64,000 nt of DNA from Cupriavidus necator N-1 (GCF_000219215.1 NC_015726.1:310001-374000), one strand, 5' to 3'; counted from the first letter of the stretch, positions 44,118-53,913 are shown. Notes: generated by a model from the sequence alone, not told the origin. Numbers and translations are program-made.

Positions 44118-45380
44118 ATGAAAATGTGGAAGAAGGCATCCGCAGTTTGTCTGGCCGGCGCGTCCCTGCTTGCCAGCCAGACGGCGTCCGCGGTCAGCGA
44201 CATGCCGGGCGGCCCCGCCGTGCGCCAGCTCAACCTGACCGAGCCGGTTACCAAGATCGCCGAACAGATTCACTGGCTGAACTGGATGATGCTGATCATG
44301 TGCACGGTGATCTTCATCGCGGTATTCAGCGTGATGTTCTATTCCGTCTTCAAGCACCGCAAGTCCAAGGGTGCGAAGCCTGCTGCCTTCCACGAGAGCA
44401 TCACGGTCGAAGTGATCTGGACCATCGTCCCGTTCATCATCGTGATTGCGATGGCCCTGCCGGCGACCAAGACCGTGGTGGCGATGAAGGACACCACCAA
44501 CTCCGACGTCACCATCAAGGCCACCGGCTACCAGTGGAAGTGGGGCTATGACTACCTGAAGGGCGAAGGCGAAGGCATCTCCTTCGTGTCGACCCTGACC
44601 ACCCCGCGCGAGCAGATCAACAACGAGCAGCCCAAGTCGAACACCTACCTGATGGAGGTGGACAACGAGCTGGTCGTGCCGGTCAACAAGAAGATCCGCA
44701 TCGTTACCACTGCCAACGACGTGATCCACGCCTGGATGATCCCGGCCTTCGGCGTCAAGCAGGATGCGATCCCCGGCTTTGTGCGCGACACCTGGTTCAA
44801 GGCCGAGAAGATCGGCGTGTACCGCGGCCAGTGCGCCGAGCTGTGCGGCAAGGAACACGCCTTCATGCCGATCGTGGTGCGCGTGGTTTCGGACGCCGAC
44901 TACACCAAGTGGGTCGACGGCAAGAAGAAGGAGCTGGCGGCCAAGGCCGACGATCCCAACAAGACCTGGACGCTGGACGAGGCCAAGGTGCGCGGCGAGA
45001 AGATCTACGCAGCCAACTGCGCGGTCTGCCACCAGCCCAACGGCAAGGGCGGCGGCGCCTTCCCGGCGCTGGACGGCTCCAAGGTGGTGAACGGCCCCAA
45101 GGCCGGCCAGATGCACATCCTGCTCGAAGGCAAGGGCGGCATGCCGTCGTGGAAGCAGCTCTCGGATACCGAGCTGGCCATGGTCATGACCTATACGCGC
45201 AACGCCTGGAGCAACAAGACGGGTGAAGTGATCCAGCCGAGCGACTTCGTGGGTGCCCGCGCGGGCAAGTTCCCCGAGGGCGGCGGCGCGGCCGGCGGCG
45301 AAGCGCCGAAGGCCGAAGCCAAGCCGGCCGACAAGGCTGACAAGCAGGCCAGCCTCGCGGGCAACCGCGTCGCGGGCTGA
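44118..45380 (+). CDS. coxB: cytochrome c oxidase subunit II with fused cytochrome c domain
   Basis: A 420-residue subunit II. After a signal peptide (about 25 residues) come two helices, then the CuA domain with RGQCAELCGKEHAFMPIVV, holding the binuclear copper ligands. A class I cytochrome c domain is fused to the C-terminus: heme site CAVCHQPNGKG, distal Met in GKGGMPSWKQLSDTE. The heme-containing extension identifies a caa3-type oxidase, taking electrons from cytochrome c in the periplasm. A Lys/Ala-rich tail ends the protein. Confidence 0.96.
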   Translation: MKMWKKASAVCLAGASLLASQTASAVSDMPGGPAVRQLNLTEPVTKIAEQIHWLNWMMLIMCTVIFIAVFSVMFYSVFKHRKSKGAKPAAFHESITVEVIWTIVPFIIVIAMALPATKTVVAMKDTTNSDVTIKATGYQWKWGYDYLKGEGEGISFVSTLTTPREQINNEQPKSNTYLMEVDNELVVPVNKKIRIVTTANDVIHAWMIPAFGVKQDAIPGFVRDTWFKAEKIGVYRGQCAELCGKEHAFMPIVVRVVSDADYTKWVDGKKKELAAKADDPNKTWTLDEAKVRGEKIYAANCAVCHQPNGKGGGAFPALDGSKVVNGPKAGQMHILLEGKGGMPSWKQLSDTELAMVMTYTRNAWSNKTGEVIQPSDFVGARAGKFPEGGGAAGGEAPKAEAKPADKADKQASLAGNRVAG

Positions 45381-45418
45381 CCCGCTGAAGACAGAACAGG
45401 ATTAGAGGAGCATTTGCG

Positions 45419-47026
45419 ATGAGTACTGCTACCCCGGACGCGCTCGCCCATCCGCACGATCACGCGCATGACGACCACGCGCACGACCACCCGCATGGCT
45501 GGCGCCGCTGGCTGTTCGCGACCAACCACAAGGACATCGGTACGCTGTACCTGCTGTTCTCGTTCATCATGCTGCTATCGGGCGGCTTGCTGGCACTGCT
45601 GATCCGCCTGGAGCTGTTCGAGCCGGGCCTGCAGTTCTTCCGCCCCGAGCTGTTCAACCAGTTCACCACCATGCACGGCCTGGTGATGGTGTTCGGCGCG
45701 ATCATGCCGGCCTTCGTCGGCTTCGCCAACTGGATGATCCCGCTGCAGATCGGCGCGTCCGACATGGCGTTCGCGCGCATGAACAACTTCAGCTTCTGGC
45801 TGATGCCGCCGGCCGCGCTGCTGCTGGCCGGCTCGTTCCTGGTCCCGGGCGGCGCCACCGCCGCCGGCTGGACCCTGTACGCGCCGCTGTCGGTGCAGAT
45901 GGGCCCGGGCATGGACATGGCCATCTTCGCGATGCACATCATGGGTGCATCGTCGATCATGGGCTCGATCAACATCATCGTGACCATCCTCAACATGCGC
46001 GCCCCGGGCATGACGCTGATGAAGATGCCGATGTTCTGCTGGACCTGGCTGATCACCGCCTACCTGCTGATCGCCGTGATGCCCGTGCTGGCTGGCGCCA
46101 TCACCATGGTGCTGACCGACCGCCATTTCGGCACGAGCTTCTTCTCGGCCGCCGGCGGCGGCGACCCGGTGATGTACCAGCACATCTTCTGGTTCTTCGG
46201 CCACCCCGAGGTGTACATCATGATCCTGCCGGCCTTCGGGATCGTCTCGCAGGTGGTGCCGGCGTTTGCCCGCAAGCGCCTGTTCGGCTACAGCTCGATG
46301 GTGTACGCCACCGCCTCGATCGCCATCCTGTCGTTCATCGTGTGGGCCCACCACATGTTCACGACCGGCATGCCGGTGACCGGCCAGCTGTTCTTCATGT
46401 ACGCGACCATGCTGATCGCGGTGCCCACCGCCGTGAAGATCTTCAACTGGATCGCCACCATGTGGCGCGGCTCGATGACCTTCGAGACCCCGATGCTGTT
46501 CTCGATCGGCTTCATCTTCGTGTTCACCATCGGCGGCTTCACCGGCCTGATGCCGGCCGTGGCCCCGATCGACATCCAGCTGCAGGACACCTACTTCATC
46601 GTGGCGCACTTCCACTATGTGCTGGTGGCCGGCTCGCTGTTCGCGCTGTTCGCGGGCTTCTACTACTGGGGTCCGAAGTGGAGCGGTTTCATGTACAACG
46701 AAACCCGCGGCCAGATCCACTTCTGGGGCTCGATCATCTTCTTCAATGTCACCTTCTTCCCGATGCACTTCCTGGGTCTGGCCGGCATGCCGCGTCGCTA
46801 TGCCGACTATCCGACCCAGTTCGCGGATTTCAACGCGATCGCGTCGATCGGTGCGCTGGGCTTCGGCCTGATGCAGGTGTACTTCTTCTTCTTCGTGGTG
46901 CTGCCGTCGTACCGCGGTGGCGAGAAGGCCGCCGACAAGCCCTGGGATGGCGCCGAGGGCCTGGAGTGGACCGTGCCGTCGCCGGCGCCGTTCCACACCT
47001 TTGAAGTTCCCCCGCAGGTCCGCTAA
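45419..47026 (+). CDS. ctaD: cytochrome c oxidase subunit I
   Basis: A 535-residue, twelve-helix heme-copper oxidase core. Heme a ligand His in MHGLVMVFGAIMPAF, the Cu(B)/Tyr cross-link site WFFGHPEVYIMILPAFG, the histidine pair in VWAHHMF, and heme a3/a ligands in VAHFHYVLVAG are all seen. The K-channel and D-channel residues follow family A oxidases. His-rich N-terminus (HPHDHAHDDHAHDHPH) may bind copper or be incidental. 38 bp after coxB. Confidence 0.98.
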   Translation: MSTATPDALAHPHDHAHDDHAHDHPHGWRRWLFATNHKDIGTLYLLFSFIMLLSGGLLALLIRLELFEPGLQFFRPELFNQFTTMHGLVMVFGAIMPAFVGFANWMIPLQIGASDMAFARMNNFSFWLMPPAALLLAGSFLVPGGATAAGWTLYAPLSVQMGPGMDMAIFAMHIMGASSIMGSINIIVTILNMRAPGMTLMKMPMFCWTWLITAYLLIAVMPVLAGAITMVLTDRHFGTSFFSAAGGGDPVMYQHIFWFFGHPEVYIMILPAFGIVSQVVPAFARKRLFGYSSMVYATASIAILSFIVWAHHMFTTGMPVTGQLFFMYATMLIAVPTAVKIFNWIATMWRGSMTFETPMLFSIGFIFVFTIGGFTGLMPAVAPIDIQLQDTYFIVAHFHYVLVAGSLFALFAGFYYWGPKWSGFMYNETRGQIHFWGSIIFFNVTFFPMHFLGLAGMPRRYADYPTQFADFNAIASIGALGFGLMQVYFFFFVVLPSYRGGEKAADKPWDGAEGLEWTVPSPAPFHTFEVPPQVR

Positions 47027-47100
47027 GGCGCGGCCAGCGTAATCAGGCAGCGGGAGGCGGCAGCGTCCGCCTCCCGCGCCGGCAGGCAACAGAAGCAACT

Positions 47101-47232
47101 ATGCAGTCTCCAGACAAAAGCCCATCACGCCCGGACCAGAAGGCCGCCAACCGCCGCCTTGGCCTGATCCTGCTGTCGATCGTGGTGGTTTTCTTTCTGG
47201 GGTTCTTCGCCAAGATGATGTTTCTTGGCTGA
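47101..47232 (+). CDS. small cytochrome oxidase assembly protein (43 aa)
   Basis: A 43-residue single-helix membrane protein between ctaD and ctaG. The first 20 residues are polar and basic (QSPDKSPSRPDQKAANRR), followed by a helix (LGLILLSIVVVFFLGFFAK). Small proteins of this design occupy the same position in many betaproteobacterial cox operons and are annotated as oxidase small assembly proteins. It is too short for many gene callers. Ribosome binding is weak; the distance of 17 bp to ctaG supports co-transcription. Confidence 0.8.
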   Translation: MQSPDKSPSRPDQKAANRRLGLILLSIVVVFFLGFFAKMMFLG

Positions 47233-47249
47233 GGCGGCAGGGTAGCGAG

Positions 47250-47861
47250 ATGAGCAACGACCAGCAGGCTGGCAGGGAAGCGGACAAGCGGTTCAACCGC
47301 GGCATGATGCTGCGCCTGGTCGTGATCGTGGCCGTGATGTTCGGCTTCGGCTATGCGCTGGTGCCGCTGTACAAGAAGATCTGCGAGATCACCGGCATCA
47401 ACGTGATCACCACGCGCGAGCTGCACGGCGCGGTGAAGAACACGCAGGTCGACAAGAGCCGCACCATCACGGTGGAGTTCGACTCCAACGCGCGCGGGCC
47501 CTTCGCCTTCCGGCCGGTGAAGAACAGCATGGAAGTGCACCCGGGCGAGATGGCGACGATCGTCTATGAGGTGGCCAACGGGCAGCCGCGCGATATCTCG
47601 GCGCAGGCCATCCCGAGCTACGCGCCCAAGCAGGCGACCCAGTATTTCATGAAGCTGGAGTGCTTCTGCTTCAAGCAGCAGACGCTCAAGGCGAAAGAGG
47701 CGCGCGAGATGCCGGTGGTGTTCGTGATCGATCCCGCGCTGCCCAAAGATGTGAAGAATATTACGCTGTCGTACACCTTCTTCGAGGTGGGTGCGCCGGT
47801 GGCGCAGGCGCCCGAGGGCCAGGTGGCGCCGCAGCCGGCACCGGCCGGCAAGGGCATCTGA
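47250..47861 (+). CDS. ctaG: cytochrome c oxidase assembly protein CtaG/Cox11
   Basis: A 203-residue inner-membrane copper chaperone that inserts Cu(B) into subunit I. One N-terminal helix (MLRLVVIVAVMFGFGYALVPLY), then the periplasmic immunoglobulin-like domain with the copper-binding motif ECFCFKQQ. The conserved YKKICEITG follows the helix. Its place in the operon matches other betaproteobacteria. Confidence 0.96.
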   Translation: MSNDQQAGREADKRFNRGMMLRLVVIVAVMFGFGYALVPLYKKICEITGINVITTRELHGAVKNTQVDKSRTITVEFDSNARGPFAFRPVKNSMEVHPGEMATIVYEVANGQPRDISAQAIPSYAPKQATQYFMKLECFCFKQQTLKAKEAREMPVVFVIDPALPKDVKNITLSYTFFEVGAPVAQAPEGQVAPQPAPAGKGI

Positions 47862-47900
47862 GACGGCTGCGGTGCATGCCGGGGCTGAGGAGGACGGGCG

Positions 47901-48125
47901 ATGGATGAGATGAAGGACGCGGTCAAGCGCAAGATGTCGTTCGCGCAAACCATGCGCGCGGTGCTGTGGTCGTTCATCGGCCTGCGCAAAGGCGCCGAGC
48001 ACGAGCGCGACATGGCCCGGTTAAACCCGGTGCATGTGGTGATCGCGGGCGTGATCGCGGCGGCCATCTTCATCGCGGTGCTGGTGGTCATCGTGCGCAT
48101 CGTGGTGGGACAGGCAGCGGGATAG
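47901..48125 (+). CDS. DUF2970 domain protein
   Basis: A 74-residue protein with one C-terminal helix (VHVVIAGVIAAAIFIAVLVVIVRIVV) and an N-terminal segment typical of DUF2970 (TMRAVLWSFIGLRKG). Found in cox operons of betaproteobacteria; role unknown. The start ATG follows an upstream GAGGAGG by eight bases. Confidence 0.88.
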   Translation: MDEMKDAVKRKMSFAQTMRAVLWSFIGLRKGAEHERDMARLNPVHVVIAGVIAAAIFIAVLVVIVRIVVGQAAG

Positions 48126-48269
48126 CAGGGCAGGAAGGGTAGACAACAAAAGCAGTCGCAGAACAAAGCAACCGCGGCGGCGGGGCCGGCCCAGAGGAGG
48201 GGGCGGCCCGCAGTGCCAAAGCGCGGATCACGAATACTGAATCAAAGACTCTGAGCTGGAGATAAAAGA

Positions 48270-49130
48270 ATGAGTGCGAATCGCGCAAACGCTCCGTACT
48301 ACTTCGTACCGGGCCCGTCGCGCCACCCGATCACGGCAAGCTTCGGCCTGCTGATGACGGGCGCGGGAGCCGCCGGTTGGGTAAACGGGCAGCCCTGGGC
48401 GCCGTACCTGTGCGGCTTCGGCCTGCTGTGGTTCCTGTTCGTGCTCAAGAGCTGGTTTGGCGACGCCATCAGCGAGTCCGAAGGCGGCATGTACGGCAAG
48501 AACATCGACCTGTCGTTCCGCTGGTCGATGGGCTGGTTCATCTTCTCGGAGGTGATGTTCTTCGCGGCTTTCTTCGGCGCGCTGTTCTATGCCCGCACCA
48601 TCGCCATGCCGTGGCTGGGCGACCTGAACAACAAGATCCTGTGGCCCGACTTTGCCGCGGTGTGGCCCAACACCGGCCCGGCCGGCGTGGTGGAAAGCTT
48701 CCAGACCATGGGTCCGTGGCCGATCCCGACCATCAACACCGCGCTGCTGCTGATGTCCGGCCTGACGCTGACCTGGGCGCACCACGCGCTGCTGGCCGGC
48801 AAGCGCAGCCAGCTGATCCAGGGCCTGTCGCTGACCATCCTGCTGGGCGCGGTCTTCATGTGTTTCCAGGTGTACGAGTACATGCACGCCTACTCGGAAC
48901 TGAACCTGAAGCTGTCCTCGGGCATCTACGGCTCGACCTTCTTCCTGCTGACCGGCTTCCACGGCTTCCACGTGACCATGGGCGCTATCATGCTGACCGT
49001 GGTGCTGATCCGCGTGCTGAAGGGCCACTTCACGCCTGATCACCACTTTGCATTCGAAGGCGCTGCCTGGTACTGGCACTTTGTTGACGTGGTGTGGCTG
49101 TTCCTCTACGTCGTGGTGTACTGGCTGTAA
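48270..49130 (+). CDS. ctaE: cytochrome c oxidase subunit III
   Basis: A 286-residue, seven-helix subunit III. Family segments: NAPYYFVPGPSRHPI, RWSMGWFIFSEVMFFAAFF, TWAHHALLAGKR, FQVYEYMHAY and GFHGFHVTMGAIML, with WYWHFVDVVWLFLYVVVYW at the end. It stabilises subunit I and supports proton uptake. It is 144 bp after DUF2970, with a good AGGAG-like site (GCTGGAGATAAAAGA) upstream. Confidence 0.96.
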   Translation: MSANRANAPYYFVPGPSRHPITASFGLLMTGAGAAGWVNGQPWAPYLCGFGLLWFLFVLKSWFGDAISESEGGMYGKNIDLSFRWSMGWFIFSEVMFFAAFFGALFYARTIAMPWLGDLNNKILWPDFAAVWPNTGPAGVVESFQTMGPWPIPTINTALLLMSGLTLTWAHHALLAGKRSQLIQGLSLTILLGAVFMCFQVYEYMHAYSELNLKLSSGIYGSTFFLLTGFHGFHVTMGAIMLTVVLIRVLKGHFTPDHHFAFEGAAWYWHFVDVVWLFLYVVVYWL

Positions 49131-49190
49131 ATCCGGCTGCCGTACCCGCCGGCGCGCCCCTCGGGGGCGGCCGGCGCCAACGCAAAAGAG

Positions 49191-49225
49191 AAACGCCGCA
49201 GGAGGTTGGCCAGCCTGCGGCGTTT
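49191..49225. terminator. bidirectional terminator between ctaE and the DUF2909 gene
   Basis: Arms AAACGCCGCAGG and CCTGCGGCGTTT enclose 11 bases, with A-rich and T-rich flanks on either side. It sits between two convergent genes. Confidence 0.85.
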
Positions 49226-49259
49226 GTCTTTTGCGGGCCTGCTGCCCGCGTCCTGGCGT

Positions 49260-49469
49260 TCAGGGTGCCATGCGGATGCCCGTGCTGTGGATCCAGCCCA
49301 TCCAGTTCGAGAACAGGATGAACAGGAACAGCGCCACCGAGAACCCGACACGCAGCATCAGCGAGCGCATCATGTTGGGCGTCGTGCCGCGGTCGCGCAT
49401 CATGAAGAACAGGGCGGAGGCCAGGCTGGCGATGATCAGGATGAAGGCAACGATGATGACAATGCGCAT
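49260..49469 (-). CDS. twin transmembrane protein (DUF2909)
   Basis: A 69-residue protein of two membrane helices (IVIIVAFILIIASLASALFFMM and MLRVGFSVALFLFILFSNWMGW) joined by RDRGTTPNMMRSL. It belongs to the DUF2909/twin-TM family, regularly found between ctaE and SURF1 on the opposite strand. Function is unknown but the linkage suggests a role with the oxidase. Confidence 0.88.
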   Translation of the reverse strand: MRIVIIVAFILIIASLASALFFMMRDRGTTPNMMRSLMLRVGFSVALFLFILFSNWMGWIHSTGIRMAP

Positions 49470-49544
49470 GGCGGGGCAGGTCGGGGCAAAGAGCGACGGA
49501 AAAACCCATTATCGCACCGGCCCGCGTTGTGGTCCCGCCTGGCG

Positions 49545-50309
49545 ATGACAGTGCGCCGCTGGTTCAGCCCGCTGCCGCTGGCCGCCGCGCTGGTGGTGAT
49601 CGCCGTGACCTGCGCGCTGGGCAACTGGCAGCTCAACCGCGCGCACGACAAAGAGGCGCGCGCGGCGCGGCTGCAGGCGCTGTCGGCGCAGCCGCCGGTG
49701 TTGCTGGGCACGGCGCCGCTGCCGCAAGTTGTGACCGACCGCACGGTCCGCGTGACCGGGCGCTTTGACACGGCCCGCACCGTATTGCTGGATAATCGCC
49801 CCCACGGCAATGGCAGCAGCCCCGGGGATAGCCGCGCCGGCTTCCTGGTGCTGACGCCGCTGCGGATTTCAGCCGCCTCGCCAGCGCCAGCAGGTGCCGG
49901 CGCCATGCAGGCGGTGCTGGTGCTGCGCGGCTGGCTGCCGCGCGATGCCCAGGACCGCACCAGGATTGCGCCGTTCCCCACGCCCGAGGGCGAGGTAACG
50001 ATCGAAGGCACGGCACTGGCGGCCGTGCCGCGGGTCTATAGCCTGGGCCAGGACGCCGCTGGCAGCAAGATCCGCCAGAACCTGGACATCGCTGCCTATG
50101 CGGCCGAAACCGGCCTGGCGCTGCACCCGCTGGTGCTGGAGCAGCGCAGCGACACCGGCGATGGCCTGGCGCGCGACTGGGCCCCGGCCGACTTGGGCGC
50201 GGACCGACACTACGGCTATGCCTTCCAGTGGTTCGGGCTGGCCGCGCTGACGGTGGTGCTGGTGGCCGTGCTGGGCTGGCGCCGCGCGCGCCGGGTGGCC
50301 GCACCGTAA
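49545..50309 (+). CDS. SURF1 family oxidase biogenesis protein
   Basis: A 254-residue membrane protein with a helix at each end (LPLAAALVVIAVTCALGNWQL and YAFQWFGLAALTVVLVAVLGW). The soluble middle starts with family residues (NRAHDKEARAARL, VTGRFDTARTVLLDNR) and ends DRHYGYAFQWF, a SURF1 signature. SURF1 helps heme A insertion in oxidase subunit I. Divergent from the DUF2909 gene and followed by the Sco-like protein. Confidence 0.92.
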   Translation: MTVRRWFSPLPLAAALVVIAVTCALGNWQLNRAHDKEARAARLQALSAQPPVLLGTAPLPQVVTDRTVRVTGRFDTARTVLLDNRPHGNGSSPGDSRAGFLVLTPLRISAASPAPAGAGAMQAVLVLRGWLPRDAQDRTRIAPFPTPEGEVTIEGTALAAVPRVYSLGQDAAGSKIRQNLDIAAYAAETGLALHPLVLEQRSDTGDGLARDWAPADLGADRHYGYAFQWFGLAALTVVLVAVLGWRRARRVAAP

Positions 50310-50362
50310 CTCGAATGAACCGGGCGCATGCGCTCGCCGAAGACAAAGGACAGACGTACTCC

Positions 50363-51013
50363 ATGGCACAGCAAGACTCCGCCCCGGCCGCAGCGGCCTC
50401 GCCGCCGGATACCCGCATCGATGCGCGCACGCGCCGCGGCCGCCTGCAGATGCTGATGCTGTTGCTGGTGTGCGCGTCGCCGGTGATTGCCTCTTACTTC
50501 ACCTACTACGTGATCAAGCCGCGCGGTGGCGCCACCAACTACGGCGCGCTGGTCGACCCGCAGCGGCCGATGCCGCCGGTGCGCGTCACCGACGAGCAGG
50601 GTCGTGCCGTGCCGCTGGAGCAGTTCCGCGGCAAATGGCTGCTGGTGACCGCCGATCCGTCCGCCTGCGACGAGGCCTGCGCGAAGAAGCTCTTCACCAT
50701 CCGCCAGATCCGCGCCGGGCAGGGCCAGGACCGCGAACGGATCGTGCCGGTGTGGCTGGTGACCGATGATGGCAAGCTCGACGAGCGTCTCACCGCCGCC
50801 TACAACGAGCCCTACGCCGGTGTGCGTTTCCTGCGCATCGACCGCCAGGCCGCCCAGCAGTGGCTGCCGGCCGAACCCGGCAAGCGCGCCGAGGACACCC
50901 TGTTCCTGGTCGACCCGCTGGGCAACCTGATGATGCGTTTCCCGCAGGACCCGGACCCCAAGAAGATGAGCGGCGACCTGAAGAAGCTGCTCAAGGTCTC
51001 GCGCATCGGCTAA
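50363..51013 (+). CDS. Sco-like membrane thioredoxin-fold protein of the cox operon
   Basis: A 216-residue protein with one N-terminal helix (MLMLLLVCASPVIASYFTYY) and a thioredoxin-like domain containing a Cys-x3-Cys pair (DPSACDEACAKKL) in the position of the Sco copper-binding motif. The following LFLVDPLGNLMMRFPQ is also Sco-like, but the usual distal His was not identified. It probably takes part in CuA assembly or in thiol reduction of subunit II. Located between SURF1 and ctaA. ATG 50363 follows an AAAGGA box. Confidence 0.82.
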   Translation: MAQQDSAPAAAASPPDTRIDARTRRGRLQMLMLLLVCASPVIASYFTYYVIKPRGGATNYGALVDPQRPMPPVRVTDEQGRAVPLEQFRGKWLLVTADPSACDEACAKKLFTIRQIRAGQGQDRERIVPVWLVTDDGKLDERLTAAYNEPYAGVRFLRIDRQAAQQWLPAEPGKRAEDTLFLVDPLGNLMMRFPQDPDPKKMSGDLKKLLKVSRIG

Positions 51014-51023
51014 AGGGGACGGC

Positions 51024-52136
51024 ATGCTGCTGCAACTGGCCATCATCGGCATCCTGATCGCGCTGTTTCCGCTGTCCTACGTGCTGGTGAAAGGGGACCG
51101 CAACAAGTACCGCAAGCTCGCCTGGATCACGGCGTTCCTGACGCTGGACCTGATCATGTTCGGCAGCTTCACGCGCCTGACCGACTCCGGCCTGGGCTGC
51201 CCGGACTGGCCCGGCTGCTACGGGCACTCCAACCCGCACGCCGCGATGGAGCCGATCCGCGCGGCCGAGACCGCGCTGCCCAGCGGCCCGGTGACGCTGG
51301 CCAAGGCGTGGATCGAGATGATCCACCGCTACTTCGCCATGGCGGTCGGGGTGCTGATCATCACGCTGATGGTGCTGGCGTGGGTCAAGCGGCGCGAGCT
51401 GAAGCAGTCGCCGTGGTTCGCCACCGGGGTGCTGCTGCTGGTGTGCGTGCAGGGCGCGTTCGGCGCCTTCACTGTGACCCTGAAGCTGCAGCCCGTCATC
51501 GTGGTCACGCACCTGATGCTGGGCATGGCCCTGCTGGCCGTGCTGATCCAGCTGGGCTCGCGCAACGATCCGCCGCACCCGGTCGCGGCGCAGGCCGCGC
51601 GCCTGCGCTGGCCGGTGCGCATCGGCCTGCTGCTGCTGGTGATCCAGATCTTCCTGGGCGGCTGGGTCAGCACCAACTACGCGGTGCTGGCCTGTACCGA
51701 CTTCCCGCTGTGCAACGGCCAGCTGGTGCCCGAGATGGATTTCCGCCACGGCTTCACGCTGTGGCGCCAGCTGGGCATGACCGCCGACGGCGACTACATC
51801 CCGCACGCGGCGCTGGTGGCGATCCACTGGGTCCACCGCGGCTTTGCCTTTGTCGTGCTGGGCTACCTGGCGTGGCTTGGCCTGCGCGCGCGCCGGCTTG
51901 AAGGGCTCGCGCGCGCGGCCGGCTGGCTGCTGGGCACGCTGGTGCTGCAGCTGGCCACCGGGATGTCCAATATCGTGTTCGACTGGCCGCTGGTGGCCGC
52001 GGTTGCGCACAACGGCGGCGCGGCGCTGCTCCTGCTGCTGCTGGTCCGCCTCCACTACAATACAGGGCTCGCAGGGCTCACCATGCGGGCCGCCGGCGCC
52101 CCCGCTGCCGTGCCGAACGCCGCCCGCGCCACATGA
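51024..52136 (+). CDS. ctaA: heme A synthase (CtaA/Cox15)
   Basis: A 370-residue, eight-helix membrane enzyme that oxidises the C8 methyl group of heme O to form heme A. Conserved histidines are found in [41 protein letters not shown] and [13 protein letters not shown]. The first extracellular loop has [18 protein letters not shown], with the Cys pair seen in the family. Its stop codon overlaps the ctaB start (ATGA). Confidence 0.95.
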   Translation: MLLQLAIIGILIALFPLSYVLVKGDRNKYRKLAWITAFLTLDLIMFGSFTRLTDSGLGCPDWPGCYGHSNPHAAMEPIRAAETALPSGPVTLAKAWIEMIHRYFAMAVGVLIITLMVLAWVKRRELKQSPWFATGVLLLVCVQGAFGAFTVTLKLQPVIVVTHLMLGMALLAVLIQLGSRNDPPHPVAAQAARLRWPVRIGLLLLVIQIFLGGWVSTNYAVLACTDFPLCNGQLVPEMDFRHGFTLWRQLGMTADGDYIPHAALVAIHWVHRGFAFVVLGYLAWLGLRARRLEGLARAAGWLLGTLVLQLATGMSNIVFDWPLVAAVAHNGGAALLLLLLVRLHYNTGLAGLTMRAAGAPAAVPNAARAT

Positions 52137-53077
52137 AAGACAAGACCCCTTCCGTGGTTACCGCTACCCACCCCCATTCGCTGGGCAAGTTGAGCCGGAT
52201 ACGGCACCTTGCCCGACAATACGCCGCCCTGACCAAGCCGCGCGTGACGCAGCTGGCCGTGTTCTGCGCCATCATCGGCATGTTCCTGGCCACGCCCGGC
52301 ATGGTGCCGTGGCGCGTGCTGATCGGCGGCGCCGCCGGCATCTGGCTGCTGGCCGGTGCGGCCTTTGCCATCAATTGCCTGGTCGAGCAGAAGATCGACG
52401 CGCTCATGCGCCGCACCGCGTGGCGCCCGTCGGCCACCGGCGAGATCACCACGCCGCAGACCCTGGTGTTCTCCGCCATCCTGGGCGGCGCCGGCATGTG
52501 GCTGCTGCACGTCTACGCCAACGACCTGACGATGTGGCTGACCTTTGCCACCTTCCTCGGCTATGCGGTGGTCTACACCATCCTGCTCAAGCCGGCCACG
52601 CCGCAGAACATCGTCATCGGCGGACTGTCCGGGGCGATGCCGCCGGCGCTGGGCTGGGCCGCGGTGGCGGGCGAGGTGCCGGCCGAGGCCTGGTTCCTGG
52701 TGCTGATCATCTTCACCTGGACCCCGCCGCACTTCTGGGCACTGGCGCTGTACCGCCGCGCCGACTACGCCAAGTCCGGCCTGCCGATGCTGCCGGTCAC
52801 GCACGGCGAGCGCTATACGCTGTTGCATATCCTGCTGTACACGCTGATCATGATCGCCGCGACGCTGCTGCCCTTTGTCTACGGCATGAGCGGCTATATC
52901 TACCTGGCGGCCGCGCTGGCGCTGGGCGCGGGTTTCCTGGCCTATGCCTGGAAGATGTACCGCAACTATTCAGACGAACTGGCGCAGCGCACCTTCCGCT
53001 TCTCGATCCTGTACCTGTCGCTCCTGTTTGCCGCGCTGCTGGTCGACCACTACTTCAAGTTCGTGCCCCAGGTCTGA
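52133..53077 (+). CDS. ctaB: protoheme IX farnesyltransferase (heme O synthase)
   Basis: A 314-residue UbiA-family prenyltransferase that attaches farnesyl to heme B. Both Asp-rich-type motifs are visible in modified form: [19 protein letters not shown] (first) and [20 protein letters not shown] (second), plus [11 protein letters not shown]. Nine helices are predicted. It supplies substrate for CtaA, whose gene it overlaps by four bases. Confidence 0.96.
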   Translation: MKDKTPSVVTATHPHSLGKLSRIRHLARQYAALTKPRVTQLAVFCAIIGMFLATPGMVPWRVLIGGAAGIWLLAGAAFAINCLVEQKIDALMRRTAWRPSATGEITTPQTLVFSAILGGAGMWLLHVYANDLTMWLTFATFLGYAVVYTILLKPATPQNIVIGGLSGAMPPALGWAAVAGEVPAEAWFLVLIIFTWTPPHFWALALYRRADYAKSGLPMLPVTHGERYTLLHILLYTLIMIAATLLPFVYGMSGYIYLAAALALGAGFLAYAWKMYRNYSDELAQRTFRFSILYLSLLFAALLVDHYFKFVPQV

Positions 53078-53205
53078 CCTGGGGCCCACCGGCTGCGGCA
53101 TCTTGTCGCGGCCGGCGCAGCGTGGCGGCACGATCGGCGATACTGCGTGATGTCGCCGCCCTCCGGTGCCGCCGTTTCCTCCCACCCCTGACCGGTTTCC
53201 GCCGC

Positions 53206-53826
53206 ATGCCCCGCCTAAGCCCCGCCTCCGGCCTGTTCGCCGCCTTCCGCCGCTTTTCCCTGCTGGCCGCGCTTGCGCTGGCCGTGGCTGCCTGCGGGCA
53301 GCAGAAGGCCTCGTTCCGCAATGTCGACATCACCGGCGCGGCGGACTTTGGCAAGGACTTCTCGCTGACCGACCATCACGGCAAGGTGCGCACCATCGCC
53401 GACTTCAAGGGCAAGGCGGTGGTGATGTTCTTCGGCTACACCCACTGCCCGGACGTGTGCCCGACCACGATGGCCGAACTGAAGGCGGTGATGGAGAAAC
53501 TGGGCCCGGACGCCGACCGCGTGCAGGTGCTGTTCGTCACGGTCGATCCGGAACGCGACACGCAGGCGCTGCTGGCCCAGTACGTGCCGGCCTTCGATGC
53601 GCGCTTCCTGGGGTTGCGCCCGGCCGACGAAGCCGCACTGCAGAAGGTGACCAAGGACTTCAAGGTGTTCTATGCCAAGGTGCCGGGCAGCTCCCCGAGC
53701 AACTACACGGTGGACCACTCCGCGGGTAGCTATGTGTTCGATCCGGAGGGCAAGCTGCGGCTGTTCATCCGCCACGGCCAGGGTCCGGATCCGATCGCGC
53801 ACGACCTGAAACAGCTGCTGTCGTGA
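53206..53826 (+). CDS. SCO family copper chaperone lipoprotein
   Basis: A 206-residue protein with a lipobox (LALAVAACGQ), so probably membrane-anchored on the periplasmic side. The thioredoxin fold carries the copper-binding Cys pair in FFGYTHCPDVCPTTMAEL and the distal His in YTVDHSAGSYVFDPEG. SCO proteins deliver copper to the CuA site of subunit II. Last gene of the cox operon, ended by a strong hairpin. Confidence 0.93.
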   Translation: MPRLSPASGLFAAFRRFSLLAALALAVAACGQQKASFRNVDITGAADFGKDFSLTDHHGKVRTIADFKGKAVVMFFGYTHCPDVCPTTMAELKAVMEKLGPDADRVQVLFVTVDPERDTQALLAQYVPAFDARFLGLRPADEAALQKVTKDFKVFYAKVPGSSPSNYTVDHSAGSYVFDPEGKLRLFIRHGQGPDPIAHDLKQLLS

Positions 53827-53884
53827 TGTGAAAGGGAGGGAAGGGGTGCGGCATAACGTCGCACTTGTCCCCTCGCGGGCAACA

Positions 53885-53913
53885 AAAAGGCCGGTCCAGT
53901 GGACCGGCCTTTT
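53885..53913. terminator. bidirectional terminator between sco and rpoH
   Basis: A 13-bp perfect stem, arms AAAAGGCCGGTCC and GGACCGGCCTTTT with an AGT loop, lies between the convergent sco and rpoH genes. Confidence 0.92.

Noticed and set aside
44118..45380. Splitting coxB into a subunit II gene and a separate cytochrome c gene.
   Set aside because: The frame is continuous and the fused cytochrome c domain is normal for caa3-type subunit II.
45575..47098. Long minus-strand frame opposite ctaD.
   Set aside because: Antisense of a strongly conserved gene; His/Arg-rich low-information translation.
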